Shown in pieces: positions 14,725 through 21,052 of a stretch of DNA of 21,052 nucleotides. Numbering within the stretch: position 1 is the stretch's first letter; every line of letters begins with the position of its first letter. This DNA is from JBOGVZ01 sp050692985. Its GTDB lineage: Bacteria; Actinomycetota; UBA4738; CALAEC01. The stretch covers positions 1-21,052 of the forward strand of contig JBOGVZ010000019.1 of NCBI GenBank assembly GCA_050692985.1, written 5' to 3'. The translations under genes were made by a program, and so were the position numbers. Under the pieces are notes generated by a model. It searched no databases and was not told where the DNA came from. It worked only from the letters and a program-made list of their open reading frames with translations.

Positions 14725-15710
14725 GCGAGAAGCCGGATCGGAACCTGGCCATGGAGCTGGTTCGGGTCACCGAGGCGGCGGCCATGGCCGCAGGCCGGTG
14801 GATCGGCCGTGGAGACAAGGAGGCCGCCGACCAGGCGGCCGTGGATGCCATGCGGCTGATGGTGGACACCGTGAACATGGACGGCGTGGTGGTCATCGGC
14901 GAGGGAGAGAAGGACGAGGCCCCCATGCTCTTCAACGGAGAGCAGGTGGGAACGGGCGACGGCCCCCCGGTGGACGTTGCGGTGGACCCCATCGACGGCA
15001 CCACCCTGACCTCGAAGGGGATGGGCAACGCGGTGGCGGTGATCGCCCTGGCCGAGCGGGGCACGATGTTCGACCCGGGCGCCGCGGTGTACATGGACAA
15101 GATCGCCGTGGGTCCCGAGGCGGCCGAGGTGATCGACCTGGAGGCGGGACCGGAGGAGAACGTGGCCAGGGTGGCCAAGGCCAAGGGCCTCCGCCCGGAG
15201 AACATCTCGGTGGTCGTGCTGGAGCGGGATCGCCATGAGGACCTCGTGCGGCGTATCCGTGCGGCCGGGGCCCGGGTCATGTTCATCACCGACGGGGACG
15301 TCCAGGGCGCCATCATGGCCGCGGCGCCGGAGCGCCAGGGTGCCGACCTGCTGATGGGGATCGGGGGGACGCCGGAGGGCGTGGTCGGCGCGGCCGCCCT
15401 CAAGTGCATCGGTGGAGCCATGCAGGGCAAGCTCTATCCCCGCAACGACGAGGAGCGGTCCAAGCTCGTCGATGGTGGGTGGGACATCGACAAGGTCCTC
15501 ACCACCAACGAGCTCGTCGCCGGCCAGGAGGTGTTCTTCGCCGCCACCGGGGTCACCACCGGGGCGCTGCTCCGGGGAGTCGGCTACCGGAAGGACCGCG
15601 TCATCACCCACTCCATGGTCATGCGCTCGCGATCGGGGACGGTCCGGTACGTCGAGGGCCACCACCAGCTCGACAAGCTGATGCGCTTCTCCCAGATCGA
15701 GTACCGCTAG
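14721..15710 (+). CDS. glpX: Fructose-1,6-bisphosphatase, class II
   Basis: The 329-residue protein carries out the gluconeogenic dephosphorylation of fructose 1,6-bisphosphate. The GlpX signature is intact: GEGEKDEAPML (60-70), the metal/phosphate motif VDPIDGTT (88-95), MFITDGDVQGAI, and GIGGTPEGVVGAAALKCIGGAMQ. Length is normal for the class (about 330). The ATG overlaps the gpsA stop by 4 nt and has GGAGG 7 nt upstream (14709-14713), so it is translated by coupling and by its own ribosome-binding site. The C-terminal TAG overlaps the stop of the convergent amidohydrolase in a shared CTAG (15707-15710). This is the main FBPase type of actinobacteria. Confidence 0.96.
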   Translation: MSEKPDRNLAMELVRVTEAAAMAAGRWIGRGDKEAADQAAVDAMRLMVDTVNMDGVVVIGEGEKDEAPMLFNGEQVGTGDGPPVDVAVDPIDGTTLTSKGMGNAVAVIALAERGTMFDPGAAVYMDKIAVGPEAAEVIDLEAGPEENVARVAKAKGLRPENISVVVLERDRHEDLVRRIRAAGARVMFITDGDVQGAIMAAAPERQGADLLMGIGGTPEGVVGAAALKCIGGAMQGKLYPRNDEERSKLVDGGWDIDKVLTTNELVAGQEVFFAATGVTTGALLRGVGYRKDRVITHSMVMRSRSGTVRYVEGHHQLDKLMRFSQIEYR

Positions 15711-17182
15711 GGCCAGCCCCGGTGGTGGTCGCGGAAGGCCTTCACCTCACCCGGGGTGCGGGGCCCGAGGGTCCGCTGGCGGATGGGCAGCCCCTTGCGC
15801 ACCCGCTCCAGCTCCCGGCGTGAGAACCGGCACGGCACGGCGGCGGGGTCCACCCCGTATAGGCGGGCCGCGTTCAGCCCCAGGATCTTGGCCTTGCGCC
15901 GCGGGGTCAGCCGGGGGTAGCCGTACCGTTCCTGGAAGCGCTCGGTGATGTGGAAGGCTCGCAGGGCCTGGATCTGGTCCTGGGGGGAGCCGTAGAAGAT
16001 CGAGTCGGTACCCCACACCACGTTGTCCTCGCCCACGTACCGAAGCAGCTTGCCCAGGACGTGGGCGGCCTGGGTGGGATCTCGCATCACGTTCCACCAG
16101 GTGGTCCCGATCTCCGCGTACACGTTCTCGCCCGGGCCGACCCCGGCCCGGCGCATCGAAGCGATAAGCCGGTTGATCCCCAGGTGGGCGGTGGCCCGCG
16201 AGTACGGCCCCTCGACGTGGGTGCTCTCGTAGCCCGAGTGGTACACGACGAGCCGGGCCTCTGGGTGCTTGCGGGCGGCGGGGCCGATGTCCTCCGGCGA
16301 GGAGAACCTGCTGCCCCCCGACAGCCCCTTGTGCACGCACACGATCGGCACCCCCAGGCGAACGGCGCGGTCGACGAACCGCTCCCCCACCCGGGGCACC
16401 CCCGGTTCGTGGTCGTCGAGCCACCACCCCGTCCCGGGCTGGCCGAACGCCTCGGGGAAGTGCGTGAACGTCTTCCACGCCGAGATGCGGTGACGGCGGA
16501 CCAGGTCCTCCATGGCCTCCAGGTTCGTCGCCGGCGACCCCAGGTTCGGCAGGGCCTGGCCGTGGAGCAGGATCCGCTCGTCGCCGCACAGCGCCTCGGC
16601 CACCCTCCGGGTCTCCTCCATGACCCCGGGCGACAGGGGGCTGGCCTCCGGCCGGATCGGCAGGGCGGACAGGGCCACCAGGTTCGTGTCGCTGCGGAGG
16701 AAGATCTCGGTGAGGAAGTGGTCGATCGAGAAGCACGTCCGGGGGTCGTCCTCGCCGCAGTCCTGATGGGGGAAGTGGGTCCAGAAGTCGTCGTCGTGCG
16801 CGGCCGGGTTCAGCTCGTACTCCAGGAGGTGACCCTGGACGTCGAACACGAACTCCTCGCCGCCCACGGCCTCGCGGGCGGCGTCCTCGTCCACCGTGGC
16901 CTCCGCGGTGACCTCGTACCGGCCGCCCGGGTCAACCCGCCGGCCGGTGTGGCGTGCGGCCTCCCGGGAGCAGGCGTCCAGGGCGAACAGCACCGCGGCC
17001 GCCGCCGGCAGCGACCGCAGGAACTCCCGGCGGCTCACCCCCGTTCGCCGGGCGCCCCGGTCCACCAGGTCCCGGGCCCGGCGCAGGGCCTCGCGGACCA
17101 CCGGGGACAGCGGGACCGGGTCGTACTCGCCGTTCGAGGCCGGCCCCAGCTTCACCGGGAGGTCTTCGATCCAGTCCCCCAC
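15707..17182 (-). CDS. Tat-signal amidohydrolase (amidohydrolase-2 family), possible lipoprotein
   Basis: A 491-residue protein. After a charged N-terminal stretch of about 49 residues comes a twin-arginine motif SRREFLR (50-56), a hydrophobic run and ALDAC (Cys71), which resembles a lipobox although Asp at -2 is unusual. The rest is a TIM-barrel metal-dependent hydrolase. The first metal motif is FDVQGH (113-118), with Gln116 where His of HxH is usual; later motifs are VCVHKG (His284), VVYHSGYE (His315) and the catalytic Asp in WGTDSIFYGSP (Asp393). The substrate is unknown. GTG 17182 gives the start, but GGAGG is only one or two bases away, so initiation may be weak or coupled to the EamA gene 37 nt upstream. 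Confidence 0.82.
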   Translation of the reverse strand: MGDWIEDLPVKLGPASNGEYDPVPLSPVVREALRRARDLVDRGARRTGVSRREFLRSLPAAAAVLFALDACSREAARHTGRRVDPGGRYEVTAEATVDEDAAREAVGGEEFVFDVQGHLLEYELNPAAHDDDFWTHFPHQDCGEDDPRTCFSIDHFLTEIFLRSDTNLVALSALPIRPEASPLSPGVMEETRRVAEALCGDERILLHGQALPNLGSPATNLEAMEDLVRRHRISAWKTFTHFPEAFGQPGTGWWLDDHEPGVPRVGERFVDRAVRLGVPIVCVHKGLSGGSRFSSPEDIGPAARKHPEARLVVYHSGYESTHVEGPYSRATAHLGINRLIASMRRAGVGPGENVYAEIGTTWWNVMRDPTQAAHVLGKLLRYVGEDNVVWGTDSIFYGSPQDQIQALRAFHITERFQERYGYPRLTPRRKAKILGLNAARLYGVDPAAVPCRFSRRELERVRKGLPIRQRTLGPRTPGEVKAFRDHHRGWP

Positions 17183-17219
17183 GCCTCCTAGGACGGTCGC
17201 CGGAAGGAGGCGGTTCGGC

Positions 17220-18182
17220 TCACCCGGCGGGCTCGATCACCGCCGGCTCCAGCTCCACGGTGGGCTCGCGGGCCGGCCCCCGCTTCCGGAGCGCCGCCAC
17301 GATCACCCCGGCCAGGACCAGCGCCACCCCGGCGAGCTGGAGTCCCGAGGGCTGCTCGGAGATGAGCACCATCGACAGGAACACGGCGGCCACCGGCTGG
17401 AGGGTCAGGAGGATCGAGGTCAGCGCCGCCGGCAGCCGGGGAAGCGACACCGAGATCAACAACCACCCGGCCACCTGCGCGGTCAGCGCCAGCGTCACCA
17501 GCCACAGCTGGGCCCGGAGGCCCGGGGCCGGATCGAAGTCGCCCAGGGCCCACCCGGCCACGGCCGACAGGATCGCCGCCGCCGCGGTGGCGTCGAACAG
17601 GGGGCCGGCGGGCCGGCGGATGTCCCGGTTCCCCTGGCGCAGGATCAGGATGAACCCCGAGTACGCCAGCGCCGTGGCCACCCCGAACAGCACGCCGAGG
17701 GCGGGGTTCTTGCCGAACGCTCCCTCCTCCAGCACCCCGGAGATCAGCACGATGCCCACCAGGGCGATGGGAACGGCCGCCAGCAGCCTCGGCGACAGGC
17801 GCTCGCCCAGGATGGCCCAGGCCAGGAACCCGACCATCACCACCTGGGTGTTGCCGAGCACCGTGGCCAGGCCCGCACCCACGGCCTCGATCGAGTGGTG
17901 CCACAGGATGAGGTCGGCGGCGAAGAAGGCCCCGGCGAGGACGGCCAGCCACCGCTGGCGGGCCGGCCGGGGACCGAACCGCCGGCGCTCCCACCACGCC
18001 AGCAGGGCCAGGGGCGGCAGGGCATACAGGCACCGGAACACCGCCACCGTGGAGGGCGACTCGCCGGAGAGGCGGACCAGGATCCCGGAGAACGCGATGC
18101 ACATGGCCCCGGCCACCGCGAACAGCGCCGGCCGGCGGGCCAACCCCGCCCAGGTCGGACTCGGCTCCGGTTCCTCGCTCAC
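17220..18182 (-). CDS. EamA/DMT-family transporter
   Basis: A 320-residue membrane protein with about ten hydrophobic segments in two repeated EamA halves (residues about 12-145 and 155-290). It begins with a short cytoplasmic tail, then ALFAVAGAMCIAFSGILVRLSGESPS, a typical first EamA helix. Later features include LWHHSIEAVGAGLATVLGNTQVVMV and, in the second repeat, AALTSILLTLQPVAAVFLSMVLISEQPSG, which matches the conserved ALxSlilxlePVxAallaxlilgE pattern. Substrates of this family (amino acids, nucleotide sugars, other metabolites) cannot be predicted. GTG 18182 has TACCCT 8 nt upstream. It probably forms an operon with the downstream amidohydrolase, which raises the possibility that the two share a substrate. 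Confidence 0.88.
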   Translation of the reverse strand: MSEEPEPSPTWAGLARRPALFAVAGAMCIAFSGILVRLSGESPSTVAVFRCLYALPPLALLAWWERRRFGPRPARQRWLAVLAGAFFAADLILWHHSIEAVGAGLATVLGNTQVVMVGFLAWAILGERLSPRLLAAVPIALVGIVLISGVLEEGAFGKNPALGVLFGVATALAYSGFILILRQGNRDIRRPAGPLFDATAAAAILSAVAGWALGDFDPAPGLRAQLWLVTLALTAQVAGWLLISVSLPRLPAALTSILLTLQPVAAVFLSMVLISEQPSGLQLAGVALVLAGVIVAALRKRGPAREPTVELEPAVIEPAG

Positions 18183-18190
18183 GGCACCTG

Positions 18191-18196
18191 AGGGTA
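18191..18196 (-). promoter_or_regulatory. -10 element TACCCT for the EamA gene
   Basis: On the minus strand TACCCT lies 8 nt before GTG 18182, close to the leaderless spacing seen elsewhere. No Shine-Dalgarno is visible. Confidence 0.45.
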
Positions 18197-18223
18197 TCGG
18201 GTTGCCCGCCCTTCGCGGCCGAG

Positions 18224-18252
18224 TTGGGGACCGGCCCCCGTACCTGTAGACT
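18224..18252 (+). promoter_or_regulatory. Full -35/-10 promoter for the cold-shock gene
   Basis: TTGGGG (18224-18229) and TAGACT (18247-18252) are separated by 17 nt, the best canonical promoter in the window. Transcription would start near 18259 and leave a 5' leader of about 110 nt before the coding sequence, as is common for cold-shock genes. Confidence 0.6.
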
Positions 18253-18370
18253 GTCTGTGAGGGTTCGGCACGTGGTTCGCGCTTCGAGCAGTTCCCTCCC
18301 GGCAGATCAGCCGGAGGCCGCCGGGCCAGCAGTCAGGGTCCGGAGCGGCCAAGGAAGGAGGGAATTGCTT

Positions 18371-18574
18371 GTGACCATCGGCACCGTGAAGTGGTTCAAC
18401 CCCGACAAGGGGTACGGCTTCATCACCCAGGAGGATGGCCCTGACGTGTTCGTGCACTTCAGCTCCATCACGGGTGAGGGGTACCGGAACCTCGAGGAGA
18501 ACCAGAAGGTCGAGTTCGACGTCACCCAGGGCCCCAAGGGCCCCCAGGCGGCGAACGTCCGGCCCGTGGCCTAA
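18371..18574 (+). CDS. Cold-shock protein, CspA family
   Basis: A 67-residue single cold-shock domain that binds single-stranded nucleic acids and acts as an RNA chaperone. It shows GTVKWFNPDKGYGFI (RNP1 is KGYGFI) and VFVHFSSI (RNP2), then EGYRNLEENQKVEFDV and a C-terminal GPQAANVRPV. Length is normal. GTG 18371 is selected because GGAGGG (18357-18362) sits 8 nt upstream and the product starts VTIGTVKWF as in relatives; TTG 18365 is too close to the ribosome-binding site. It is monocistronic, with its own promoter, long leader and strong terminator hairpin. The exact paralogue name cannot be assigned. Confidence 0.96.
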   Translation: MTIGTVKWFNPDKGYGFITQEDGPDVFVHFSSITGEGYRNLEENQKVEFDVTQGPKGPQAANVRPVA

Positions 18575-18594
18575 CCCTCGGGAGACCTGAACCA

Positions 18595-18627
18595 AGGAGA
18601 CCCGCCGCCACGCGCGGCGGGTCTCCT
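18595..18627. terminator. Perfect 13-14 bp hairpin after the cold-shock gene
   Basis: GGAGACCCGCCGC (18596-18608) pairs perfectly with GCGGCGGGTCTCC (18614-18626) across a 5-nt loop, with one more A-T pair outside. It lies between the convergent cold-shock and aconitase genes and can serve both. The downstream tract (tcatt) is only weakly T-rich, as is usual in high-GC genomes. Confidence 0.8.
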
Positions 18628-18639
18628 CATTCTCCGGCG

Positions 18640-20571
18640 CTAGGCCGACTCCTCCTTGAGGTAGCGGAGGAGGCCGCCGGCCAGGACCTGCTGGCGCTCG
18701 TGCTCGTTGAGGTCGTTCTTCACCATGGCGGTCTGTCCGTCCACCTCCAACGTGAACTCCCGGCTGCCCGAGGCGATCTCCTCGCGGATCTTCGGCATGC
18801 GCCACTCGTCGCCCTGGACCGCCTTCGTGTAGACCTCATCGTCGATGATGATCGGCACGATCCCGTTGTTGATCAGGTTCCGGCGGTGGATCCGGTGGAA
18901 CCCCTTGGCGAACACCGCCCGCACCCCGAGCTGGAGCGGGGCCAGCGCGGCGTGCTCCCGCGACGAGCCCTGGCCGTAGTTGTCGCCGGCCACGATGAAC
19001 CCGCCCCCCCACTCCTTGGCCCGGCTCACGAAGTCGGGGTCCTCCTTGCGGAAGCAGTACTCGGCGATGGCCGGGATGTTCGACCGCTCAGCCATCACGA
19101 TGACCCCGTCGGGGGACATCGAGCCGGTGGAGATGTTGTCGGGCAGGGCGATCAGGACCCGGCCAGCGAGCGCCTCGGGAAGGTCCGGCGGGATCGGGGG
19201 CGGCTTGATGTTCGGCCCTCGCCAGATCTCGATCTTCGCCGCCTCCTCCAGCTCGGGGGGGAAGATCAGCATCGAGTCGTCGGTCACCGGCTCGGGGGCC
19301 TCGATCTCCGGCGGCTCCATGCCCAGGTCCCGGGGATCGGTGATCTCCCCCTTGAGGGCCGTGGCCCCGGCCACCTCCGGCGAGGTCAGGTACACGTAGT
19401 CTTCCACCGTTCCCGACCGGCCCTGGAAGTTCCGGTTGAACGTCCGCACCGAGGGCTGCCCCGATGGCGGGGCCTGCCCCATCCCCACGCACGGCCCGCA
19501 GGCCGGCTCGAGCAGCCGGGCCCCGGCGGCGATGTAGTCGGCCAGCACGCCGGTGCGAGCGATGGAGTCGAGGATCTGCCGCGAACCGGGTGAGACCGTC
19601 ATGTCGAGCCACTGGTTGACGCCGCCACCCTGCTTGACGATGTACGCGGGGATCGCCAGGTCGTGGTACCCGGAGTTCACCGAGGATCCCACGCACACCT
19701 GGGCCACCCGGGCCCCGACGATCTCCCGGACCGGAACCACGTTGTCGGGGTTCCGTGGCTTGGCGATCAGCGGCTCCAGCCGGGCCAGGTCGATCACCAT
19801 CTCGTCGTCGTACCCCGCCCCGTCGTCGGGGAGCAGCTCCCGGAACTGCTCCTCGCGCTCCTGCGAGCGCATCCACTCCCGGGTGCGGTCGTCGGCCGGG
19901 AACATGCCGGCGGTGGCGCCCAGCTCCTGGATCATGTTGCAGATCGTGGCCCGCTCGGTCACCGACAGCGTGGGCACGCCGGGCCCGTCGAACACGAAGG
20001 CCTTGTTGATCCCGCCCTTGACCGTCAGGCGCCGGAGCATCTCCAGGATGACGTCCTTGGCGGACACCCACTCGGGCAGGTCGTTCTCCAGCACCACCCG
20101 CACCACCGAGGGGTAGGTGAGCTCGAAGGGGAACCCGGCCATGACCACGGCCGCGTCCATGCCCCCGATCCCCAGGGAGAACATGCCCACGGCCCCGGCG
20201 GTGGTGGTGTGGGAGTCCGAGCCCACCATGGTCTGCCACGGCACGTCGAACCGCTCCAGGTGGACGTAGTGGGAGATGCCGTTCCCAGGCCTGGAGAAGA
20301 TGGCCCCGTACCGCATCGAGCAGGTCTGGAGGAAGAAGTGGTCGTCGGGGTTCTTGTGGTCGAGCTGGATCATGTTGTGGTCGACGTACTGGACCACCTG
20401 GGGTACCTGGACCCGATCCTTGCCGAGCTGCTCGAACTCCATCCACGCCATCGTGCCGGTGGCGTCCTGGAGCAGGACCTGGTCGATGCGGTAGGAGATG
20501 GGCTCCCCGGGCTCGAGCTTCCCGGAGACGAGTTGCTCCTCGAGGACCTTCTGGACGATGTTCTTCGCCAC
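18640..20571 (-). CDS. Aconitate hydratase
   Basis: A 643-residue [4Fe-4S] enzyme that interconverts citrate and isocitrate in the TCA cycle. It shows the aconitase core (VGSDSHTTTAGAVGMFSLGIGGMD at 116-139, given as GSDSHT then GIGGMD), cluster cysteines in ACGPCVGMG (Cys358, Cys361), and the C-terminal swivelling domain with GDNYGQGSSREHAAL and KGFHRIHRRNLINNGI. Length fits the compact aconitase group of about 640-660 residues rather than the 890-residue AcnA. At the position of the first cluster cysteine, family GSCTNS reads GSSVNS (295-300), with Cys293 two residues before. GTG 20571 is chosen because AAGGGG lies 8 nt upstream; GTG 20580 abuts that site and is less likely. A -10-like TACGCT lies about 20 nt further upstream. 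Confidence 0.93.
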   Translation of the reverse strand: MAKNIVQKVLEEQLVSGKLEPGEPISYRIDQVLLQDATGTMAWMEFEQLGKDRVQVPQVVQYVDHNMIQLDHKNPDDHFFLQTCSMRYGAIFSRPGNGISHYVHLERFDVPWQTMVGSDSHTTTAGAVGMFSLGIGGMDAAVVMAGFPFELTYPSVVRVVLENDLPEWVSAKDVILEMLRRLTVKGGINKAFVFDGPGVPTLSVTERATICNMIQELGATAGMFPADDRTREWMRSQEREEQFRELLPDDGAGYDDEMVIDLARLEPLIAKPRNPDNVVPVREIVGARVAQVCVGSSVNSGYHDLAIPAYIVKQGGGVNQWLDMTVSPGSRQILDSIARTGVLADYIAAGARLLEPACGPCVGMGQAPPSGQPSVRTFNRNFQGRSGTVEDYVYLTSPEVAGATALKGEITDPRDLGMEPPEIEAPEPVTDDSMLIFPPELEEAAKIEIWRGPNIKPPPIPPDLPEALAGRVLIALPDNISTGSMSPDGVIVMAERSNIPAIAEYCFRKEDPDFVSRAKEWGGGFIVAGDNYGQGSSREHAALAPLQLGVRAVFAKGFHRIHRRNLINNGIVPIIIDDEVYTKAVQGDEWRMPKIREEIASGSREFTLEVDGQTAMVKNDLNEHERQQVLAGGLLRYLKEESA

Positions 20572-20631
20572 TCGCGTCACCCCTTGTGCCGTAGCGTACT
20601 ACCGGGCTCGGGGGGACGGATGCCCGATGCA

Positions 20632-20661
20632 CGTGGGGCCGGGATCGCTCCCGGCCCCACG
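20632..20661. terminator. Perfect 13-bp GC-rich hairpin upstream of aconitase
   Basis: CGTGGGGCCGGGA (20632-20644) pairs perfectly with TCCCGGCCCCACG (20649-20661) around TCGC. It lies about 60 nt upstream of the aconitase start, with no gene ending beside it on either strand. On the plus strand a mildly T-rich tract follows (ctgtgttcggttt). It could terminate an unannotated transcript from the right, or be part of a long aconitase leader. Confidence 0.55.
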
Positions 20662-20779
20662 CTGTGTTCGGTTTGGCTCTCAGGTCACTTCGGCCCTCGG
20701 TGCCTCCGCCCGGGTCGACCGGCCCCGGGAACCTGGAGTCGGTGGTCTGGTTGGATTCCGCCGGGCCGCCCCGGCCGGG

Positions 20780-20831
20780 CGAGGTGGCCTGTCCCCGCCC
20801 GCGAGGGATGGCTCAGCAGCCAGCCACCTCG
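20780..20831. other. Structured intergenic segment, potential three-way RNA junction
   Basis: CGAGGTGGC (20780-20788) pairs perfectly with GCCACCTCG (20823-20831). Between them TCCC (20792-20795) pairs with GGGA (20805-20808), and GGCT (20810-20813) pairs with AGCC (20818-20821). This makes a compact three-way junction on either strand. I recognise no Rfam-type riboswitch consensus. Short stems in GC-rich DNA can arise by chance; the 9-bp closing stem is the strongest part. The rest of 20662-20980 shows no convincing gene. Confidence 0.35.
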
Positions 20832-20854
20832 GGGGTCGTCAACGGTTGTGACAA
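20813..20854 (-). CDS. Possible 13-residue leader peptide
   Basis: A perfect Shine-Dalgarno AAGGAGG (20862-20868, minus strand) sits 7 nt before TTG 20854, which opens a 13-codon frame (MSQPLTTPEVAGC if TTG is read as Met) ending in TGA. The frame runs into the closing stem of the junction at 20780-20831, so its translation could alter that fold. The direction is toward aconitase. It may equally be a chance match. Confidence 0.2.
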   Translation of the reverse strand: MSQPLTTPEVAGC

Positions 20855-20857
20855 CGG
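20840..20857. promoter_or_regulatory. Operator-like palindrome with flanking direct repeats
   Basis: GTTGTGACAAC (20845-20855) is a perfect 5-1-5 palindrome, and CAACGG occurs twice 12 nt apart (20840-20845 and 20852-20857). Repeats with this spacing are typical of protein-binding sites. It does not match the LexA box or another motif I can name. Confidence 0.3.
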
Positions 20858-20981
20858 ACCACCTCCTTCCTCCCGTTGCCTCCATCTTCGAACGGCCAGG
20901 CCCGAATGGCAAGCATGCTCGGGGTCCGGGGTAGCGTCGGCTGGAAGGCAGCACCGAGAGAACCCAGCTTCCGAGGAACAG

Positions 20982-21052
20982 ATGAAGAAGGCACGTAGGC
21001 TCACTCCCGAACAGCCGCAAAGCGTCGAGAGGAGCCTACGTGCGCAGGATCA
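20982..21052 (+). CDS. Start of a gene or leader frame running off the window
   Basis: ATG 20982 opens a frame with no stop before the edge: MKKARRLTPEQPQSVERSL and four more codons. A weak ribosome-binding site GAGGAA lies 3 nt upstream, and a TAGCGT -10-like hexamer at 20932-20937. The product start is basic and hydrophilic and not recognisable. The frame crosses both arms of the hairpin at 20991-21043. It could be the true gene or a regulatory leader for the frame starting at 21040. Confidence 0.35.
   Translation, partial: MKKARRLTPEQPQSVERSLRAQD
20991..21043 (+). promoter_or_regulatory. 12-bp hairpin covering a downstream ribosome-binding site and start codon
   Basis: GCACGTAGGCTC (20991-21002) is the exact reverse complement of GAGCCTACGTGC (21032-21043), with a 29-nt loop. 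The right arm contains the last part of AGGAG (21030-21034) and GTG 21040, a good initiation site with 5-nt spacing. Pairing would block initiation there. Confidence 0.45.
21040..21052 (+). CDS. Alternative gene start at the window edge
   Basis: GTG 21040 follows AGGAG by 5 nt and opens GTG CGC AGG ATC, in a different frame from ATG 20982. Only four codons are visible, so nothing can be said about the product. By ribosome-binding site strength it is the better start of the two. Confidence 0.3.

Noticed and set aside
16896..18249. Two 431-codon plus-strand frames antisense to the EamA gene and the amidohydrolase 5' part
   Set aside because: They are shadow frames rich in Arg/Gly/Gln/His; the minus-strand transporter has clear transmembrane periodicity and family motifs.
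20662..20980. Search for tmRNA, RNase P RNA, SRP RNA, tRNA or a known riboswitch in the right-hand intergenic region
   Set aside because: None of the consensus segments I know could be found on either strand; only generic pairing is visible.
20685..21020. 111-codon minus-strand frame in the right-hand intergenic region
   Set aside because: Its codon use is unlike the neighbours, no start lies at the good AAGGAGG site in that frame, and the product has no recognisable features.
1..21052. CRISPR arrays, insertion sequences, toxin-antitoxin or phage defence genes
   Set aside because: No regularly spaced repeats, transposase or integrase motifs, or defence-type domains were found in any plausible frame.

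Overview
The window is about 21 kb of very GC-rich DNA (near 70% by eye) with strong G/C bias at third codon positions and many GTG or TTG starts. Gene content (homodimeric AceE-type pyruvate dehydrogenase E1, class II fructose-bisphosphatase GlpX, a sigma-factor remnant followed by a single-pass membrane protein, a short cold-shock protein, Tat-exported amidohydrolase) fits an actinobacterial chromosome, probably an uncultured lineage of Actinomycetota. The lineage call is an inference; no rRNA or other marker is present. I see no IS element, prophage, CRISPR array, defence locus or secondary-metabolite cluster. This is ordinary central-metabolism DNA with some unusual small-scale structure.

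Layout. 1-888: end of a sigma-70-like factor overlapping a membrane protein that may be its partner. 912-1844: CaCA-type cation exchanger. 1931-5052 (minus): PHP phosphoesterase, aldehyde dehydrogenase and HAD hydrolase, tightly packed as an operon. 5136-6344 (plus): membrane acyltransferase. 6377-6464: an AT-rich 88-bp inverted-repeat element between convergent genes. 6553-10101: aceE (minus) divergent from a lipoyl-less E2 acyltransferase domain (plus). 10136-11146 (minus): an acyl-CoA dehydrogenase that lacks an internal block. 11511-13643 (minus): amylo-alpha-1,6-glucosidase-like protein, divergent from gpsA-glpX (13732-15710, plus). 15707-18182 (minus): EamA transporter and Tat-signal amidohydrolase. 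18371-18574: cold-shock protein. 18640-20571 (minus): aconitase. 20572-21052: structured intergenic region leading to the start of another gene at the right edge.

Functionally the genes cover carbon flow: pyruvate to acetyl-CoA (aceE, E2), the TCA cycle (aconitase), gluconeogenesis and glycerol phosphate (glpX, gpsA), glycogen-like polymer turnover, and aldehyde and acyl-CoA oxidation.

The most notable regulatory observation is a repeated arrangement in which a -10 hexamer of the form TAnnnT lies 6-8 nt (usually exactly 7) before a GTG or TTG start. This implies leaderless mRNAs and fixes several start codons. The most notable protein observation is the missing block of about 45 residues in the acyl-CoA dehydrogenase. 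The most notable non-coding regions are the 88-bp inverted repeat and the region 20632-21043, with stacked hairpins, a possible leader peptide and a hairpin that covers a start site. No complete new system can be claimed from sequence alone.
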